Source of the DNA: Zygnema cylindricum
Taxonomy: Eukaryota; Streptophyta; Zygnematophyceae; Zygnematales; Zygnemataceae
Length of the DNA: 64,000 nucleotides
Direction: 5' to 3'
Assembly: GCA_037447655.1 (NCBI GenBank)
Contig: JBBHKE010000963.1
Span: 150,508-214,507 of the forward strand
Part shown: positions 49,803 through 60,040 of the stretch, one piece after another
Layout: each line of letters opens with the position of its first letter
How positions within the stretch are numbered: the first letter of the stretch is position 1
Program-made: the position numbers and the translations under genes
The notes under the pieces: generated by a model
Database searches by the model: none
What the model saw: the letters and a program-made list of their open reading frames with translations, nothing else
What the model was told of the DNA's origin: nothing

Positions 49803-50177
49803 CTACGAAAAACCCTGCAAATAATGTGAAGCACCCACTTTGGCATGCTCTTTAATAGCCATGTACTCTGCACCCTGTGAACTCAACATCCCATTAGAAG
49901 CCATCTTGACAATCTTGAGAATGCATAGAGAGATGTTAGTATCAAATGTGGTTATACTAGCATAAGCCGGAAGTGCTGTCGCTGAATGAGCCATGATAGG
50001 CAATGGGTTCCGTGCATAAATAAATGGAAGGCAAATCTTCCACTCAGGAAAGTGATTATGTCTGTAAGAGAATATCTGGTCGTGCATATCTACACCACCA
50101 CCGACCCGAAATATAACGTCCTGGCCAACAAAACATTCGTAATCGTTACACTTAGTAATTAGTGCATGTGAGGACAT
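49803..50177 (-). CDS. Unidentified ORF inside long-TIR element
   Basis: 124 codons (MSSHALITKCNDYECF to the end HYLQGFS) with mixed composition, unlike the low-complexity ORFs around it. I do not recognise a domain. The segment LPAYASITTFDTNISLC..VKMASNGMLSSQGAEYMAIKEH reads like part of a globular protein. A near-in-line polypyrimidine-AG lies next to its 3' side, so it could be one or two captured exons of a host gene. It may equally be chance. No promoter or partner is seen. Confidence 0.25.
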   Translation of the reverse strand: MSSHALITKCNDYECFVGQDVIFRVGGGVDMHDQIFSYRHNHFPEWKICLPFIYARNPLPIMAHSATALPAYASITTFDTNISLCILKIVKMASNGMLSSQGAEYMAIKEHAKVGASHYLQGFS

Positions 50178-50383
50178 TTCAAAAATTTCAGTTTCCCTTT
50201 CTGTTTGAAACCAAAATACAAGGGGGTCCTTAGTGATTCCAAAAGACCAGCTCCGTAGTGCTAGTTGAAGTTAGTAAACGTTTGGTTGTGGGCTGCATTT
50301 TGTCTAGAGTGAGGCCAAGCTTCAACGCAAATCCGGATCCGAGGATCACGGGTTTGGCTCTGTCATGCCGCATCGTGTCGGTT

Positions 50384-50690
50384 GCCGGCACGCACGATAT
50401 TCGACGTGCGCGCACGATATAATGCACGCACGCGCAATATTTGTCACGCGCGCGCAGATGCACGCGTGGTATTTCTCACGCACGCGCGATATTTCTCATG
50501 CACGCGCGGTATTTCTTACGTCCGCGCATTATTTCTCACGCACGCGCGGTATTTTGCACGCACGCGCAGTATTTCTCAAGCACGCGCGGTATTTCGCATG
50601 CACGCACGGTTTAAGGCACGCGCGCGCGGTTTATGTATGCACGCGCGATTTCATGCATGCACGCAAGATTTGATGCACGCACGTCTAACT
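50384..50690. repeat. 20 bp minisatellite CACGCACGCGCGGTATTTCT
   Basis: About fifteen copies in phase, increasingly diverged to the right. The alternating CACGCACGCGCG half of each unit is a purine-pyrimidine run that favours Z-DNA. The HARGISHARA-type ORFs in it are artefacts of the repeat. Confidence 0.9.
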
Positions 50691-50969
50691 TTTCGTTCGC
50701 ACGTGCGAAATTTCGCGCCAGTTCATTTATTTATATGTTTGTTGAACCGTACTAATTTCGTGCGTGGTATTATTTCGTTTCGTGTGCAGGTACACTTCAA
50801 TTATTTCGTGCGATACCTTTCATTTCGTGCTAGACTTTTTATTTCGTGCGGTATGCTTCGATTCGTGCGTATGCACGCGATTTGGAAGTATGTACGTGGA
50901 GTATCGTTTGGAGGCGAATCGCGATTCTCGAACAACGCTTCGATACACTATTTATTTATTTATTTAAGT

Positions 50970-50991
50970 CGCGAACCCATGTAGGTTCGCG
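50970..50991. repeat. Hairpin in right terminus
   Basis: Arms CGCGAACC and GGTTCGCG with a CATGTA loop, the inverted counterpart of the hairpin at 48978-48999. The C-G pair replaces the T-A pair of the left copy. Confidence 0.85.
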
Positions 50992-51035
50992 CACATGTAG
51001 TTAGGGAGGGTTTTTACCCTTGGATGGTGGATTTT

Positions 51036-51839
51036 GTCAAGCGTACGGCAGACGATGTTGGCCGCCTATTGGCCTACATCTTTAGTAGTTTCATGCATGT
51101 AAAGTAGACTAGACGTAGGCTAATTTCGCTTAGGCCTAGTGTAGCTCTTACTTAGCCTAATTCTCATACTTAGAGAATTTAGCTTTTGGACAAGAATTTT
51201 CTCTTGGCAGCGGAGCTTTTCTCTTGCTCTCTCTCTCACCGATTGCCCACGTGTCTTTCTTCTCCTTGCTAGCTAGCTGTAGAGGCTAGATAGGTTAAGA
51301 ATATTTCACCTTTTATTTCTGCCCACGTTTTTAATCCACACGGCCTAAGGCCACGTCCGGAAGGTTTCCCTCCAAACTTGGTCTTTTGGTGGAAGTGTGG
51401 AATTGGAGATCGTGGGGGAGCACATCTGTACCTTGCTGTGCCTTCCTCGGGCAGCTTGACGGTTTGGTTGTGTGTTTGTATCTTGTTTGTATTTCGGTTG
51501 GCTTGAAAAGAGTGTTTTTTTGATCGGATTTGGATTTTCCCTTGTTCCGGTTGGAATATTTCTTGCTTTGCTGTCGTAACGGGATAACTCTTGTAGGGAA
51601 TGTGATAAAGACCAGAGAGCCTAGTGGCTACCTCCTGGCTTAGCATTCTGGAATTATTGGGTCCACTTCACTCTAGGGGAGTATTCTTCCCCTTCTCTCT
51701 TTGGGTCATTTTCACTTTTGGTCCTTCTCATGGTGTATATATTTTTTGACCTTTCATATTTATTTCCGTTGTTGTGTATGTTTGTGAGCATGACTTTGCT
51801 GGTTGTGATGCATGTTTGCTTGCTTGCCTCTCATGCACG
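51036..51839. other. No gene recognised
   Basis: Mixed-composition sequence. The minus-strand ORF 51269-51646 (125 codons, with QTVKLPEEGTARYRCAPP) has no domain I know, although the reading CAGCTTGACGG..TTCC is not low complexity. Nothing more can be supported. Confidence 0.35.
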
Positions 51840-52164
51840 ACAAAATGTCAAAAGGCGTGCATGCAAATCCTATTCACTTTAAAGTGTCAAGTTATCTGTA
51901 TATCTTGATATGTGTATACATTTTTTTTCGGAGTCTATTGCATATCGAACCGCAATGCTCATACAGGATGATGCACGGGGACACATGACTTCCTGTAAGA
52001 TTCGTAATGATTGTGTCACTTGAGCTGTTCGTACGAACACTATGGCCACAAAGGCCATCTTATCGCGAACGTAATACATGCACATGTGGCACTTCAACAT
52101 GCACTTTTAAATATGTCGCTATATGAAAAAATGAAGTCATTTTTTTATTTTTATTACAATACCA
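51840..52164. repeat. About 330 bp direct repeat, copy 1
   Basis: It begins ACAAAATGTCAAAAGGCG and ends TTACAATACCA. It is repeated with few differences at 52867-53201. The unit can be read as TG...CA after the first bases, which is compatible with an LTR. The 700-base interval has no gag or pol sequence, so a miniature LTR element (TRIM) or a simple duplication are both possible. Confidence 0.8.
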
Positions 52165-52189
52165 TAACCAAACAATTAGAATGTATGAT

Positions 52190-52284
52190 TTTTTCCAAAA
52201 TTTTCAAATTCATAAATAGCGTACACCACGGTAATTATTTTTATACGCTAAAAAAACTTACACGCTAATAACGATTGGCGGTGT
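52190..52284. mobile_element. Right part of a TA-type MITE
   Basis: It ends ACGCTAATAACGATTGGCGGTG-TA. The interior matches the truncated element at 7241-7430. The left terminus is not recognisable. It lies between the two 330 bp direct repeats. Confidence 0.6.
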
Positions 52285-52866
52285 AGTGTCTGCGCAAGGA
52301 GGAATGTGTATTGTATTTTTCCTTGTACAAACGCGTTATTCTTTTAGGAATCTTGTCCAAGGAGCGCATACTGCCATTTTCCTTCTACAATTGCGTTTTA
52401 CTCTTTTTGAGATTGTACCTAATATATTAATAGTATGCATGGCTAGTAGTGGGGCTTGTTGAGCACGTGAGAATAATTTTTCACCTGTCATCACGTTCTA
52501 AGGGTAAATAGTTATAAGCAAAAAATAAAACTTAATAGGTTGTAAATGTTGAATATAAAGGTTAATAAATTGCGAGTGTTGAACATAAAACTAAATTTCT
52601 TAAACTACACTACTAGTAAAACTACTTTATGCATTAAACATTCAGACCCATGGCCCTAACTTACAAAATATAACGTGTTAATGATCATAGATGCAAATAT
52701 CGTATGAGTCTCGACAATTATAAGGAGAATTTGTCAAGTGTAAGACCGTCTTCCACCATCCTCTTCGACGAATAAAAGTCGTGGCTTGGGGCTCCTTATC
52801 AAAATGAGACGCGGGGGTGGTTTTGTATGTCATCTTGCTTATATTTTTAATCAGCGTGATAAAGTA

Positions 52867-53201
52867 ACAAAATGTCAAAAGGCGTGCATGCAAATCCTAT
52901 TCACTTTAAAAAAAATGTCAGTATCAAGTTATCGGTATAGTCTTGATATGCGTATACATTTATTTCCGGAGTCCAATGCATATCGAACCGCAATGCTCAT
53001 ATAGGACGATGCACGGGAAAACATGACTTCCTGTAGGTTCGTAATGATTGTGTCACTTGAGCTGTCCGTACGAACACTATGGCCACAAAGGCCATTTTAT
53101 CGCGAACGTAATATATCCACATGTAGCGCTTCAACATGCACTTTTTAATATGTCGCTATATGACAAAATGAAGTCATTTTTTATTTTTTATTACAATACC
53201 A
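52867..53201. repeat. About 330 bp direct repeat, copy 2
   Basis: Counterpart of 51840-52164, with an extra AAAAAAATGTCAGTA near its start. Same orientation. Confidence 0.8.
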
Positions 53202-54159
53202 CTATTAAAGTTTAAATACAATTATACAATGTTGTTTAAAGTTCATAAGGGTGACTATTTATCGTAACTGTTAAAGATGATCACGTACAAAATTGTTCAC
53301 GTACAACTTTTTGTTTGTTTTTTTTTTATCATCGTTTTCCATTAACATAATTTTATATTCACAAGTAATATTCCATTCGGTAATACGTTATTATATGATA
53401 CACAACTTAAAGCTTGGCTCAGTAAACTAAGGATATTACATCCATGTTTTTAATTTTTGAAATAACATAGAATTGAGTGTGGGTACCCAGTAAACTTTAT
53501 TTCCACGAGAGTAATGACAAAAACGCAAAAAACTATCAAAGAAAGTGATAATTATTAAAATTGTGCAAAAAGAAACACCTATATAAGTTCTTAAAATTCT
53601 TAAATGAAAGTTGGTCGAATAAGACCTTAAAAAAACCTAAAAAGAAAATGTCAAAGACAAAATAACTTTTAGGAATAAGGATGGTAAAACCGCTGGCACT
53701 TTTGGTTTATTCAATGTGGCAACATGTCTTGATAGCATATTCCTAACGGAGCATTTGATTTTCCGAAAACTCATCAGAAAACGTACACGCTTCGACGTCA
53801 TCAAACATAGGCGCGAAAACAAACCCGTAGTATTAAATGTTCAAAAGACGACAACGGTGGTTCAAAGTCGTACGATTTTTTCGCGAGTACAGTGAACTAG
53901 CCGTACGGATGTTGTTTTGGCTAAGTCAACTTTTTGGCGAAATACGCGACTTTAACCCGACTTCAATATCGGGCAATATTTTGAGGAAGCTCGTTTGTAC
54001 GGTTTTCATAGAAAGCGGTACATTATTCAAACGTCCGTCTGTTGCGGAAGTGAATTTTTTTCCGGTGGGAATAGGTCATGAATGAAAGGATCGTCGTTTA
54101 GCAAATAGAAAGAAAGTTTCTCACGTACAAAGGATTTTAAAAGTTTCATATTATTATCA
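53202..54159. other. No gene recognised
   Basis: A/T-rich at first, then richer in CGTACG words after 53750. The plus ORF at 53837-54085 has no recognisable domain and Arg/Phe-rich composition. Confidence 0.4.
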
Positions 54160-54162
54160 TAA

Positions 54163-54922
54163 GGCCGCTTCTCCATCAGGCGCCGACATTAACGTTACGG
54201 ATAGGTTTACTGGCACTAATATTTCGTTCACTTCTCCATCAGGTCGTGTCAGCAAGGAATCTATCGCGTACTTGCTTTCTTTCGTTTGGATGCACGTAGA
54301 TTCCTGTTTTGATGGCGAGCGTCGTCAAAGACTCCAAAAGCAAAATGTCTAAACTCCAAAGTAGTATTCGTACAACCAGCCGCAAAATAAAATTACGCGA
54401 ATGTACATTTTGTACGTTTGTGTTTTATCGTTGTACCAGCGGTGTACAATTTATACGTTCCTGTTTTGTCGTAACAAAAATCGGAAATTTGAAGAAAGTA
54501 GGCGCAGCAAATTCCGGTTGACGATGGATGGTGGTGGAGGCGTCACGGCACATTCTTCAACAAACTTTTTGTGGTGGTTTTCGTCGGATCTGATTCCGGC
54601 CTGTCCGAAGGCGCGTGGCAAATGTCAGATGGCGCGCGGCTCGTACGTGACCTTTCCACACGTAAACGTTTTACACGTCCGGTGATTGGCTAGTGTCCTC
54701 CATGAGGACACTAGCGAATCATTGGACGGAGTGACCTTTTGCTTCGAAAATTCATAACCGGACGGTCGACGTTGTCGCCCAAAAGTTTGGAGAATCTTGA
54801 CGAATCTTCAGTAATAAAAATAAAAAAAGAAGTACGGCCCTGTACGTGAATGAGCTGGATATGTAAGAAAATGTATTTTTTCCAATAAACAACCCCACTT
54901 TTCGCCTGATGGAGGTTCACCC
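54163..54922. mobile_element. TAA-flanked noncoding element X with hairpin
   Basis: It follows TAA with GGCCGCTTCTCCATCAGGCG and ends CGCCTGATGGAGGTTCACCC before TAA (54923-54925). The terminal CTCCATCAGGCG is perfectly inverted. It contains CCGAAGGCGCGTGG, then the hairpin at 54689-54715, then CGGACGGTCGACGTTGTCG, in the same order as the element at 56743-57408. It is 760 bp long and noncoding. Confidence 0.65.
54689..54715. repeat. Perfect hairpin GCTAGTGTCCTC arms
   Basis: Two 12-base arms around a CAT loop, centre CTC-CAT-GAG. It sits between blocks homologous to those flanking the very different hairpin at 57161-57207. Confidence 0.93.
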
Positions 54923-54925
54923 TAA

Positions 54926-55193
54926 GGGCATGGTTACATCAGGAGGTCTCTGTAATAGTACGGACAACAAAATTTATGTATTACAGAGGCCTCGGCTACA
55001 TCCCGTATCGTCTGTAAATAAGTTTTTACGTACGTGTTCTTATTTGAGTGGCTCCACGTAAGTAAACGATCAAATCTATAAAATCGTCAAAGATTTGAAA
55101 ATCGACCATTTTCGTATGGAAATTCATACTTGCGTATTACGTACGTGTACTTCGCAAGTGTACCGCGTCAATGTACCTCAGAGATCTCCTTCA
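54926..55193. mobile_element. Truncated copy (left 268 bp) of the 56743 element
   Basis: It begins GGGCATGGTTACATCAGGAG directly after the TAA that ends element X and matches 56743-57010 almost perfectly, then the similarity stops abruptly after CTCCTTCA. The hairpin and the right terminus are missing. Confidence 0.88.
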
Positions 55194-55504
55194 ATCGAAC
55201 GGACGACTTGGAATGAGAAAACACGAGCGGACGGGCCAGCGTGAGCGCCGGCATCCCGGAATGGCTCTTTTGGCAGCTTATGCCAAAAAAGCCGACAGAT
55301 TGACACGTGGCAGGTCCCCAGTGGATCTCAAGGAATAAAGGGACAAAGCCATGGCGTCGGATGTGAAAGGTACATCGTTTTTATTGGATCTGTATCAAAA
55401 CCGTACAGATCTCATGGCGGCTACTGTACTTTCTGTGCTTGTACATGTCCTGGGAATAAGACGTACAGTTGAGTGTACTGGCCGTACATTTATCTGTACG
55501 GTCC

Positions 55505-55690
55505 GTACACTTATCGCCGATAGTTATCGTTATCGACATTATCGCCAATAAGTACCCGATATTACCGGCTACTTATCGGCGATAAGACCGATGTCGATAT
55601 TTCGTACCAATATATCGATTATCGGATACCCGAAAAAAGGCCCATATCGGTTATCGGCAAATCCTTACCGATACACAACACTAGTTTTTC
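55505..55690. mobile_element. Decayed ATCG-palindrome element
   Basis: Rich in TATCGGCGATAA, CGATATTTCG and TATCGATTATCGG, ending CCGATACACAACACTAG. It is similar in style to the nested element at 32027-32401 (CCGATACCCAACACTA) but diverged. Confidence 0.5.
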
Positions 55691-56742
55691 CATCGTACTT
55701 TCTGTAATTTCCTATTAACCTAGGCGATTTAACCCTAGTCGCTGATGACGTAATCGCTGACCTTGTTCCTCGAACCGGATAGGATGAATCTCCATACCAG
55801 AATGGCAGATCTCGTTTATTTCAAAGCGATAGATTTGCTATTTTGGAAGGTTGTGAGCTGCACGCTTTGACATTTTAACCTACATCCGTCGTCATTGATT
55901 CTTGTATAATCGAATTTTATAGAGCCACGTTGACGACTCTGCCAGAATATCACACAATGACGGTCAATTATAGCTGCTCTCATTGGTTGCATTTGTAAGC
56001 TAGGCGTTGAAGTGTTCGTAAAAAACTGAAATGTGAGAATGCTCAGAATGGACATGTGAAGTGTACCTAAGCGTCTCAAATATTTATCAAAATGGAGCTT
56101 CACGCTGATCACAAAAAGACAGGTGTCGTTTCGAGTGAACTCGAGCCGCCTGGGCCGCTTGGCTGCGCTGCAAGCCTGCAACCCACGGCGTTTCGCGGCG
56201 CCGACTTCTTTTCTGGAGCAGTCTTACACGTGGCGATAATTCCAAAAAATATTCGAATGACGACAGCTTCCGATTGTCGGCGCAGCCAATCCACGCCGGA
56301 TCCGTCTCCGCGGCGCTGCGTCCTAAATGATGTAAGGGAATCTCCTCCGTTTAACATCACCGAATATGATTCGGATTTCTGTATGACAATTGTGGATGAT
56401 GCAGAACCGTCAGCACAGAAATTCTGCCCGACGCTGACAGGGCAGCGTCTGAAATTTTTAGAATGCCTCCTCTCTGTACGTGTCACGTGTTAAGGCGACC
56501 ATAGTCATATAGTGTAGAATTATTGTCCACAACCGGCGAATGTACCGTAATTTGCAAGCTCAAAAGAAACGTTTGTATTTAAGCGGGTGATATTTTCTGT
56601 TTATATTCGTTTCTATTTCCGCCTCATGTACCCATATACGTAATTCTGTACGTAGTCGTACTTTTAAGTACATTTTTCGTACACTTCAAACTGAACAGTG
56701 GAAATTGTAATGACGTAAATAGAATGCAATTATGCGTATTAA

Positions 56743-57408
56743 GGGCATGGTTACATCAGGAGGTCTCTGTAATAGTACGGACAACAAAATTTCTGTATTA
56801 CAGAGGCCTCGGTTACATCGCGTATCGTCTGTAAATAAGTTTTTACGTACGTGTTCTTATTTGAGTGGCTCCACGTAAGTAGACGATCAAATCTATAAAA
56901 TCGTCAAAGATTTGAAAATCGACCATTTTCGTATGGAAATTCATACTTGCGTATTACGTACGTGTACTTCGCAAGTGTACCGCGTCAATGTACCTCAGAG
57001 ATCTCCTTCACTCTGCTGACTTTCAGGAAAAAACCATATTTCTTTTCGGCAAAGATTTTACGGTCACCTTGTCCGAAGGCACGTGACTTTGGGGCGTGTG
57101 AAAATTTTCATTTTTCATTGACGCACGTGTGTACTGTCCAGGCGTAGCGATTTGACTGGTTCTGTATTGGTGAACCCACCTCCGCGAGGTGGGTTCACCA
57201 ATACAGAGGCGTATGGAGCGATTGCTTCGCAGATGAAGACCAAAATGTAATCGGACGGTCGACGTCTTCTCCTGGATACTTGGAGAATCGTAATCTTATT
57301 TTCTGTAATGTTGTTTTCAAGAAACTCACGAAAATATAGTACGGCATAGTACGGACAAGTACAAAATTATGTATTAAACCTCACTTTTCGTCTGATGTAA
57401 CCATGCCC
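56743..57408. mobile_element. PIF/Harbinger-like MITE, 666 bp, TSD TAA
   Basis: The terminal inverted repeat GGGCATGGTTACATCAG is perfect over 17 bases at both ends. TAA is duplicated at 56740-56742 and 57409-57411. It contains the hairpin at 57161-57207. It has no ORF with transposase motifs. The left 268 bp occur again at 54926. Confidence 0.88.
57161..57207. repeat. Perfect hairpin with 22-base arms
   Basis: Arms 57161-57182 and 57186-57207 are exact reverse complements around a CGC loop, with centre ACCTC-CGC-GAGGT. The outer half includes TCTGTATTGG and CCAATACAGA. It lies inside the TAA-flanked MITE. Confidence 0.97.
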
Positions 57409-57411
57409 TAA

Positions 57412-58214
57412 GTCTGCACCGTGAAAATGTATATACAAATTGGTGTTAAGGTGCATCCTCATGTAATCGTAACTAAGCGCACCTACTCTATATTATAACG
57501 CAGATCCTTCATATACGATTTTCACAAAAACGAAATCGTTACTTGTATTCGCCGTGCGACGGCTACTAACCGTCAACAATCTATGTTGTCGCACCATGCA
57601 TTTTGAACTTATTTGTGATGTCGCATGTCATTGCATGACATCGTAGACACACAACTTTCCAACCTTGTGTTGTAAGTGGTTGAAGAAGATGCATTTACTT
57701 TTGCCACTCGTGTTCGGTCGTCATGACATGACATTAAATTTTTGAGACTCGTGCACAAAAAAAATCTGAATTGGATGCAAACAGACAAGAAAATAATAGT
57801 CGCGGGCGACCCGGTGCTTTGCCCTTTGATTGTCAAGGGCCTATCGTTTTTGTACACGCGGACCAATAGGAGCGTCAAAATTTTTCGTAGGAGTTACATG
57901 TACTCCACGTATCAATCCGTTTTCGGTACAGTAGTGTACGAATATTTGAGAACACGACAGTGTGGCGTGATGTGACAGATCGCACGCGCAAAAATTAAAA
58001 GTACGATACAATACGTTACTGTACTCTACGGTATTGATAACACGACATTTTGGCGTGACGACTAATTTGTTTGGACGTGAATCGCCCTTGACGCCAACTT
58101 ACGTCAACATAAACGTCGCGATGTGATTAATGTTGCCGTACGACAAAGCGCCGATGACTCAAATCCGTCCGTACAAAACCATCCTTGACGTCGTAAGCCG
58201 CGGGTCAATTGTCG
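57412..58214. other. No gene recognised
   Basis: Mixed sequence with many GTAC and CGTC words. A further terminal-like word, TTAAGGTGCATCCTCATGTAATCG, occurs at 57447 and could be the left end of one more TAA element whose right end I do not see. Confidence 0.4.
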
Positions 58215-58224
58215 NNNNNNNNNN
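58215..58224. other. Assembly gap (10 N)
   Basis: Ten N characters mark a scaffold gap of unknown size. It cuts through the left part of a copia element, probably its 5' LTR. Confidence 1.
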
Positions 58225-58784
58225 GGTGAGAGTGGGAACCAGCCATAACTTACTGCTCAGGTGAGCAAATTCAGTGATTCTTTTTGCGTTTGACTTAGGG
58301 GAGTCTTGTCCTCACAAGGGTGAGAGTGGTCAGAATATTTGTGTGCCTGGGCGGCGCTTATTCAGAGGGAAAGTAGAAGGGGCAAATATTATCCTAGAGG
58401 CTTTACATAGGCTGCTCATTCTGTGGGTCAATGGAGACCACAGAATTTCAACTTCCTGTGCTGCAACCAAAGAATTTATGTGGGTTAAATCTCTCTTTGA
58501 AAAACGTGGGTTCATGAAGTCTGGAACTCAAAATGTTTTTTGTGATAATGAAGCTGCTATCTCTATTGCTGCTAATCCGAAACATCACTTAAAAGCTAAA
58601 CATATGGATATTAGACTAAGCTTTGTCGGAGAGAATGTAAAAAATAAAATAATTAAACTGGTTTATAAAACTGATAAGGAAATGATTTAAGACATGATGA
58701 CAAAACAAGTGCCTTCCCCTAAGTTGATTTTTTGCAGAGAAAACTGTGGATTAAAATAAAAAAGTGACTTTGAATTAAAGGGAA
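58225..58784 (+). pseudogene. Internally deleted copia element: 5' LTR tail fused to RNase H
   Basis: 58241-58454 matches 59453-59663 (the distal part of the 3' LTR), starting CCAGCCATAACTTACTGCTC and ending GAATTTCAAC. RNase H coding sequence follows directly: ATKEFMWVKSLFEKRG, CDNEAAISIAANPKHHLKAKHMD and the terminal VYKTDKEMI, which then meets a TAA where family members read on; the sequence after the stop still reads DMMTKQ-like. A polypurine-like tract (TTAAAGGGAA) precedes the 3' LTR. PBS, gag, protease, integrase and RT are absent, so it is a nonautonomous deletion derivative. Confidence 0.8.
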
Positions 58785-59664
58785 TGTTGAAAAGAGGTAA
58801 TTAATAGTTCACTTTCTAATTTATTTCCGCTTTAAAGAGAGAGAGTGAGGATAAAAGGCACGCCATGGCTGCCACAACATTTAAAAAGTGGTAGAGTTAA
58901 AAGTAGAGGATATTTTACCAAAATGAGGACTTGGTCCAGATTTGAACTTGAGTCTGCGAACAACTATGTAATCGTAAGTCTTATCCATTAACGCGTCATC
59001 GAAAAGATACACGTGAAGGGTTTCAAAGATATATAAACATTAACGCAACAGCTAATTAACACCAGATTAACGAAGATGAACATTTCATACATGTACGCGA
59101 ATCTGAACCGTGTAAAATATGTTTTGGTTGGACGGCCGACATTATAGCCGCCACACGAAGTGAGCTTTTGGCTGCATACAGAGATAGCGTCACGCGGTGC
59201 CACATTATTTGATACCGGAGAAGATGGGAGGAGGAACCATGGCTCCCGATTTGACAGGTGTCACCTTGTAGACCTTGTCGTACAATGGTCGTACAATAAG
59301 TACATCGCCCATTGTACCTTCTTGTACTATATAGTGTTCCTATTGGACTAGGGTTTAGTATTAGGTAGTCGTGAGTAGGTAGATCAAGACTTAGTGATAT
59401 TTAGGGACCTCTCTCTAAAAGAGCTTGTAACTATAAATGTCATCTTTGACCAGCCATAACTTACTGCTCAGGGGAGCAAATTCAGTGATTCTTTTTGCGT
59501 TTGACTCAAGGGAGTCTTGTCCTCACAAGGGTGAGGGTGGTCTGAATATTTTTGTGCCTAGGCGGCGCTTATTCAGTGGGAAATTGGAAGGGGAAAATAT
59601 TATCCTAGAGGCTTTACATAGGCTGCTTATTCTGTGGGTCAATGAAAACCATATAATTTCAACA
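58785..59664 (+). mobile_element. 3' LTR of the copia element (880 bp)
   Basis: It starts TGTTGAAA and ends TTTCAACA, the perfect inverted ends expected of an LTR, and lies directly after the polypurine tract. CTATAAATG near 59430 may be the TATA-like promoter word. The distal 210 bp are repeated at 58241-58454 as the remnant of the 5' LTR. A degenerate tRNA-like segment lies at about 58925-58999 on the minus strand. Confidence 0.82.
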
Positions 59665-59932
59665 TTAACTTACACACACACGCACCATGATACGCATTTA
59701 CACAGAATGGCATAGACTCAAAACCACTCACCTTGACTCATACGCACTTGCACGTACCTACACACACATAACAACTATACACACATAAGTTGACACTGAC
59801 ATTTACACACATTTATACACACCTTTTTGCACTTGCAGGCACGTGAGTGGACTTAAACACACCTTTACGGTTTTATACACACTCATAGCACTCGTGCCCA
59901 CTTACACTTATCCCCTTTTACCCATTTTTTTT

Positions 59933-59979
<47 letters not shown>

Positions 59980-60007
59980 TATAAACACAAACACGCACAC
60001 ACGCGCG

Positions 60008-60040
<33 letters not shown>

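Larger units (their letters stand above)
48931..51035. mobile_element. 2.1 kb element with long inverted termini
   Basis: Left terminus 48931-49005 and right terminus 50964-51035 are inverted copies of each other (about 72-75 bases; shared words AACCCT(C)CCTAA, CTACATG and GAACCTACATGGGTTC). Each terminus contains an 8-base-arm hairpin. Inside are a 28 bp array (49020-49210), a 204 bp direct repeat copy, an unidentified minus-strand ORF (49803-50177) and a 20 bp minisatellite. Long termini without a recognisable transposase fit a nonautonomous Mutator-like or foldback element. I could not delimit a target-site duplication. Confidence 0.65.

Noticed and set aside
50365-50984. Arg/His/Ala-rich ORFs of 100-200 codons
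   Set aside because: They are translations of the 20 bp minisatellite, open in two frames at once.
56092-56493. 133-codon plus ORF with an overlapping 125-codon minus ORF
   Set aside because: A locally GC-richer stretch keeps both strands open. No domain, no splice context and no family are recognisable, so it is not reported as a gene.
58225-58460. Reading the sequence before RNase H as part of copia pol
   Set aside because: It matches the distal LTR at 59453-59663 and has no RT motifs, so it is LTR sequence fused to RNase H.
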